Below, in pieces: positions 14,705 to 15,253 of a stretch of DNA of 15,253 nucleotides. Origin of the DNA: an uncultured delta proteobacterium. Its GTDB lineage: Bacteria > Myxococcota_A > Polyangia > Polyangiales > Polyangiaceae. Under the pieces are notes generated by a model. It did no database searches. It was given only the letters and a program-made list of their open reading frames with translations, and was not told the DNA's origin. Each line of letters opens with the position of its first letter. Positions within the stretch are counted from its first letter, which is position 1. The stretch lies in assembly GCA_903858055.1 (NCBI GenBank), contig CAIOHM010000409.1, positions 1 through 15,253 on the forward strand. The letters run 5' to 3'. The translations under genes and the position numbers were made by a program.

Positions 14705-15253
14705 GCGCGCCTCAACCCGGTCAGGCCGCGGCACTGTCTGGCGGGGTGCGCCTGACGCTGACCCATCTTCGCCGGACGCTCGGCCTCGTGTGGAGGACTT
14801 CGCGCCCGCTCACCGTCGCGCTGGGTGCGCTCACGCTCCTCGGGGCGCTCGTGCCCGTCGGCATCGCCTGGGTCGGCAAGCAGATCATCGACGGCGTCGT
14901 GGCGCAGAACGGCCCACGCACGCTGCGGGCGGTGCTCCTCGAGTTGGGGCTCGTGGTGCTCGTCGCGTCCGTGCAGCGCGGGCTCTCCCTGGTCCGCGCT
15001 CTGTTGGGGGCGAGGCTCGGGATCGACCTCAACGTCGCCATTCTGGCGAAGGCGCTGACCCTCGAGCTGTCCCACTTCGAGGACTCGGAGTTCTACGACA
15101 AGCTAACGCGCGCGCGGCGCGAGGCGTCGTCGCGACCCGTCGCCATGGCCACCGACGCGTTTCACCTCGTCGAGACCCTCCTGTCGCTGGGCGGTTATGC
15201 GGCGCTGCTGGTCGGCTACAGCCCGCTCGCCGTCGTCGGGCTGCTCCTCGCTA
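14701..15253 (+). CDS. ABC transporter, fused permease/ATPase type, C-terminus cut by window edge
   Basis: N-terminal 184 residues of an ABC exporter membrane domain in the inner membrane. Visible are a first transmembrane helix (LTVALGALTLLGALVPVGIA, about 37-56), a second near VLLELGLVVLVASV (about 78-91), and the coupling-helix region LGARLGIDLNVAILAKALTLE then HFEDSEFYDKLTRARREA (about 125-142), which is highly characteristic of exporters with a fused ATPase such as lipid, drug or peptide pumps. A third helix pair begins near residue 160. The ATPase domain would lie beyond the edge, so substrate cannot be guessed. The ATG overlaps the end of a small ORF by four bases, and GGGG precedes it by six. 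Leucine codons mix CTG with CTC more than in the neighbouring genes. Confidence 0.9.
   Translation, partial: MSAPQPGQAAALSGGVRLTLTHLRRTLGLVWRTSRPLTVALGALTLLGALVPVGIAWVGKQIIDGVVAQNGPRTLRAVLLELGLVVLVASVQRGLSLVRALLGARLGIDLNVAILAKALTLELSHFEDSEFYDKLTRARREASSRPVAMATDAFHLVETLLSLGGYAALLVGYSPLAVVGLLLA

Noticed and set aside
1..15253. CRISPR arrays, tRNA/rRNA genes, intact insertion sequences
   Set aside because: No regularly spaced direct repeats, no tRNA-like TTCGANTC/acceptor arrangements noticed and no full transposase gene seen by reading; not a computed search.

Overview
The window is very GC-rich, with tightly packed, overlapping reading frames and long spurious antisense frames. The protein content suggests a myxobacterium-like member of the former Deltaproteobacteria (Myxococcota, possibly Polyangia): lipoproteins with cysteine-rich repeats, a sigma54-type response regulator, a DUF6029-like outer-membrane protein, an AgmX/TonB-like secreted protein and a solitary cytochrome P450. 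The taxonomy is inferred from gene content, not from a marker gene.

Left part, minus strand (1-2915): tryptophan entry genes in the order trpE, trpG, trpD, with trpD running off the left edge. trpE/trpG share one base and trpG/trpD share four, so they are almost certainly one translationally coupled operon making anthranilate and phosphoribosyl-anthranilate. Diverging from trpE is a lone cytochrome P450 (3183-4529) with no redox partner beside it.

Middle (4581-8914): a three-gene minus-strand operon encodes a thioredoxin-fold lipoprotein with CxxC, a TlpA-like thioredoxin lipoprotein, and a DUF6029-like outer-membrane beta-barrel with six cysteines. Transcribed away from it is a lipoprotein with about 35 cysteines in repeated modules. 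Together they look like an envelope thiol-disulfide module with cysteine-rich client(s). This is the most interesting part of the window, although the functional link is inference.

Right part (9104-14459): a NamZ-like (DUF1343) exo-N-acetylmuramidase lacking an obvious signal peptide lies on the minus strand. Divergent from it is a four-gene plus-strand operon of NtrC-type response regulator, MscS channel, small secreted AgmX/TonB-like protein and YkgJ-type cysteine-cluster protein. Each junction is a 4-base stop/start overlap (ATGA, ATGA, GTGA).

Right edge (14460-15253): a non-coding gap carries a probable short remnant of an IS91-like transposase (minus strand), a possible leaderless 27-codon ORF preceded by a TANNNT box, and then an ABC exporter membrane domain running off the window. 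No rRNA, tRNA, CRISPR array or intact insertion sequence was seen, and no gene-free stretch exceeds 300 bases.
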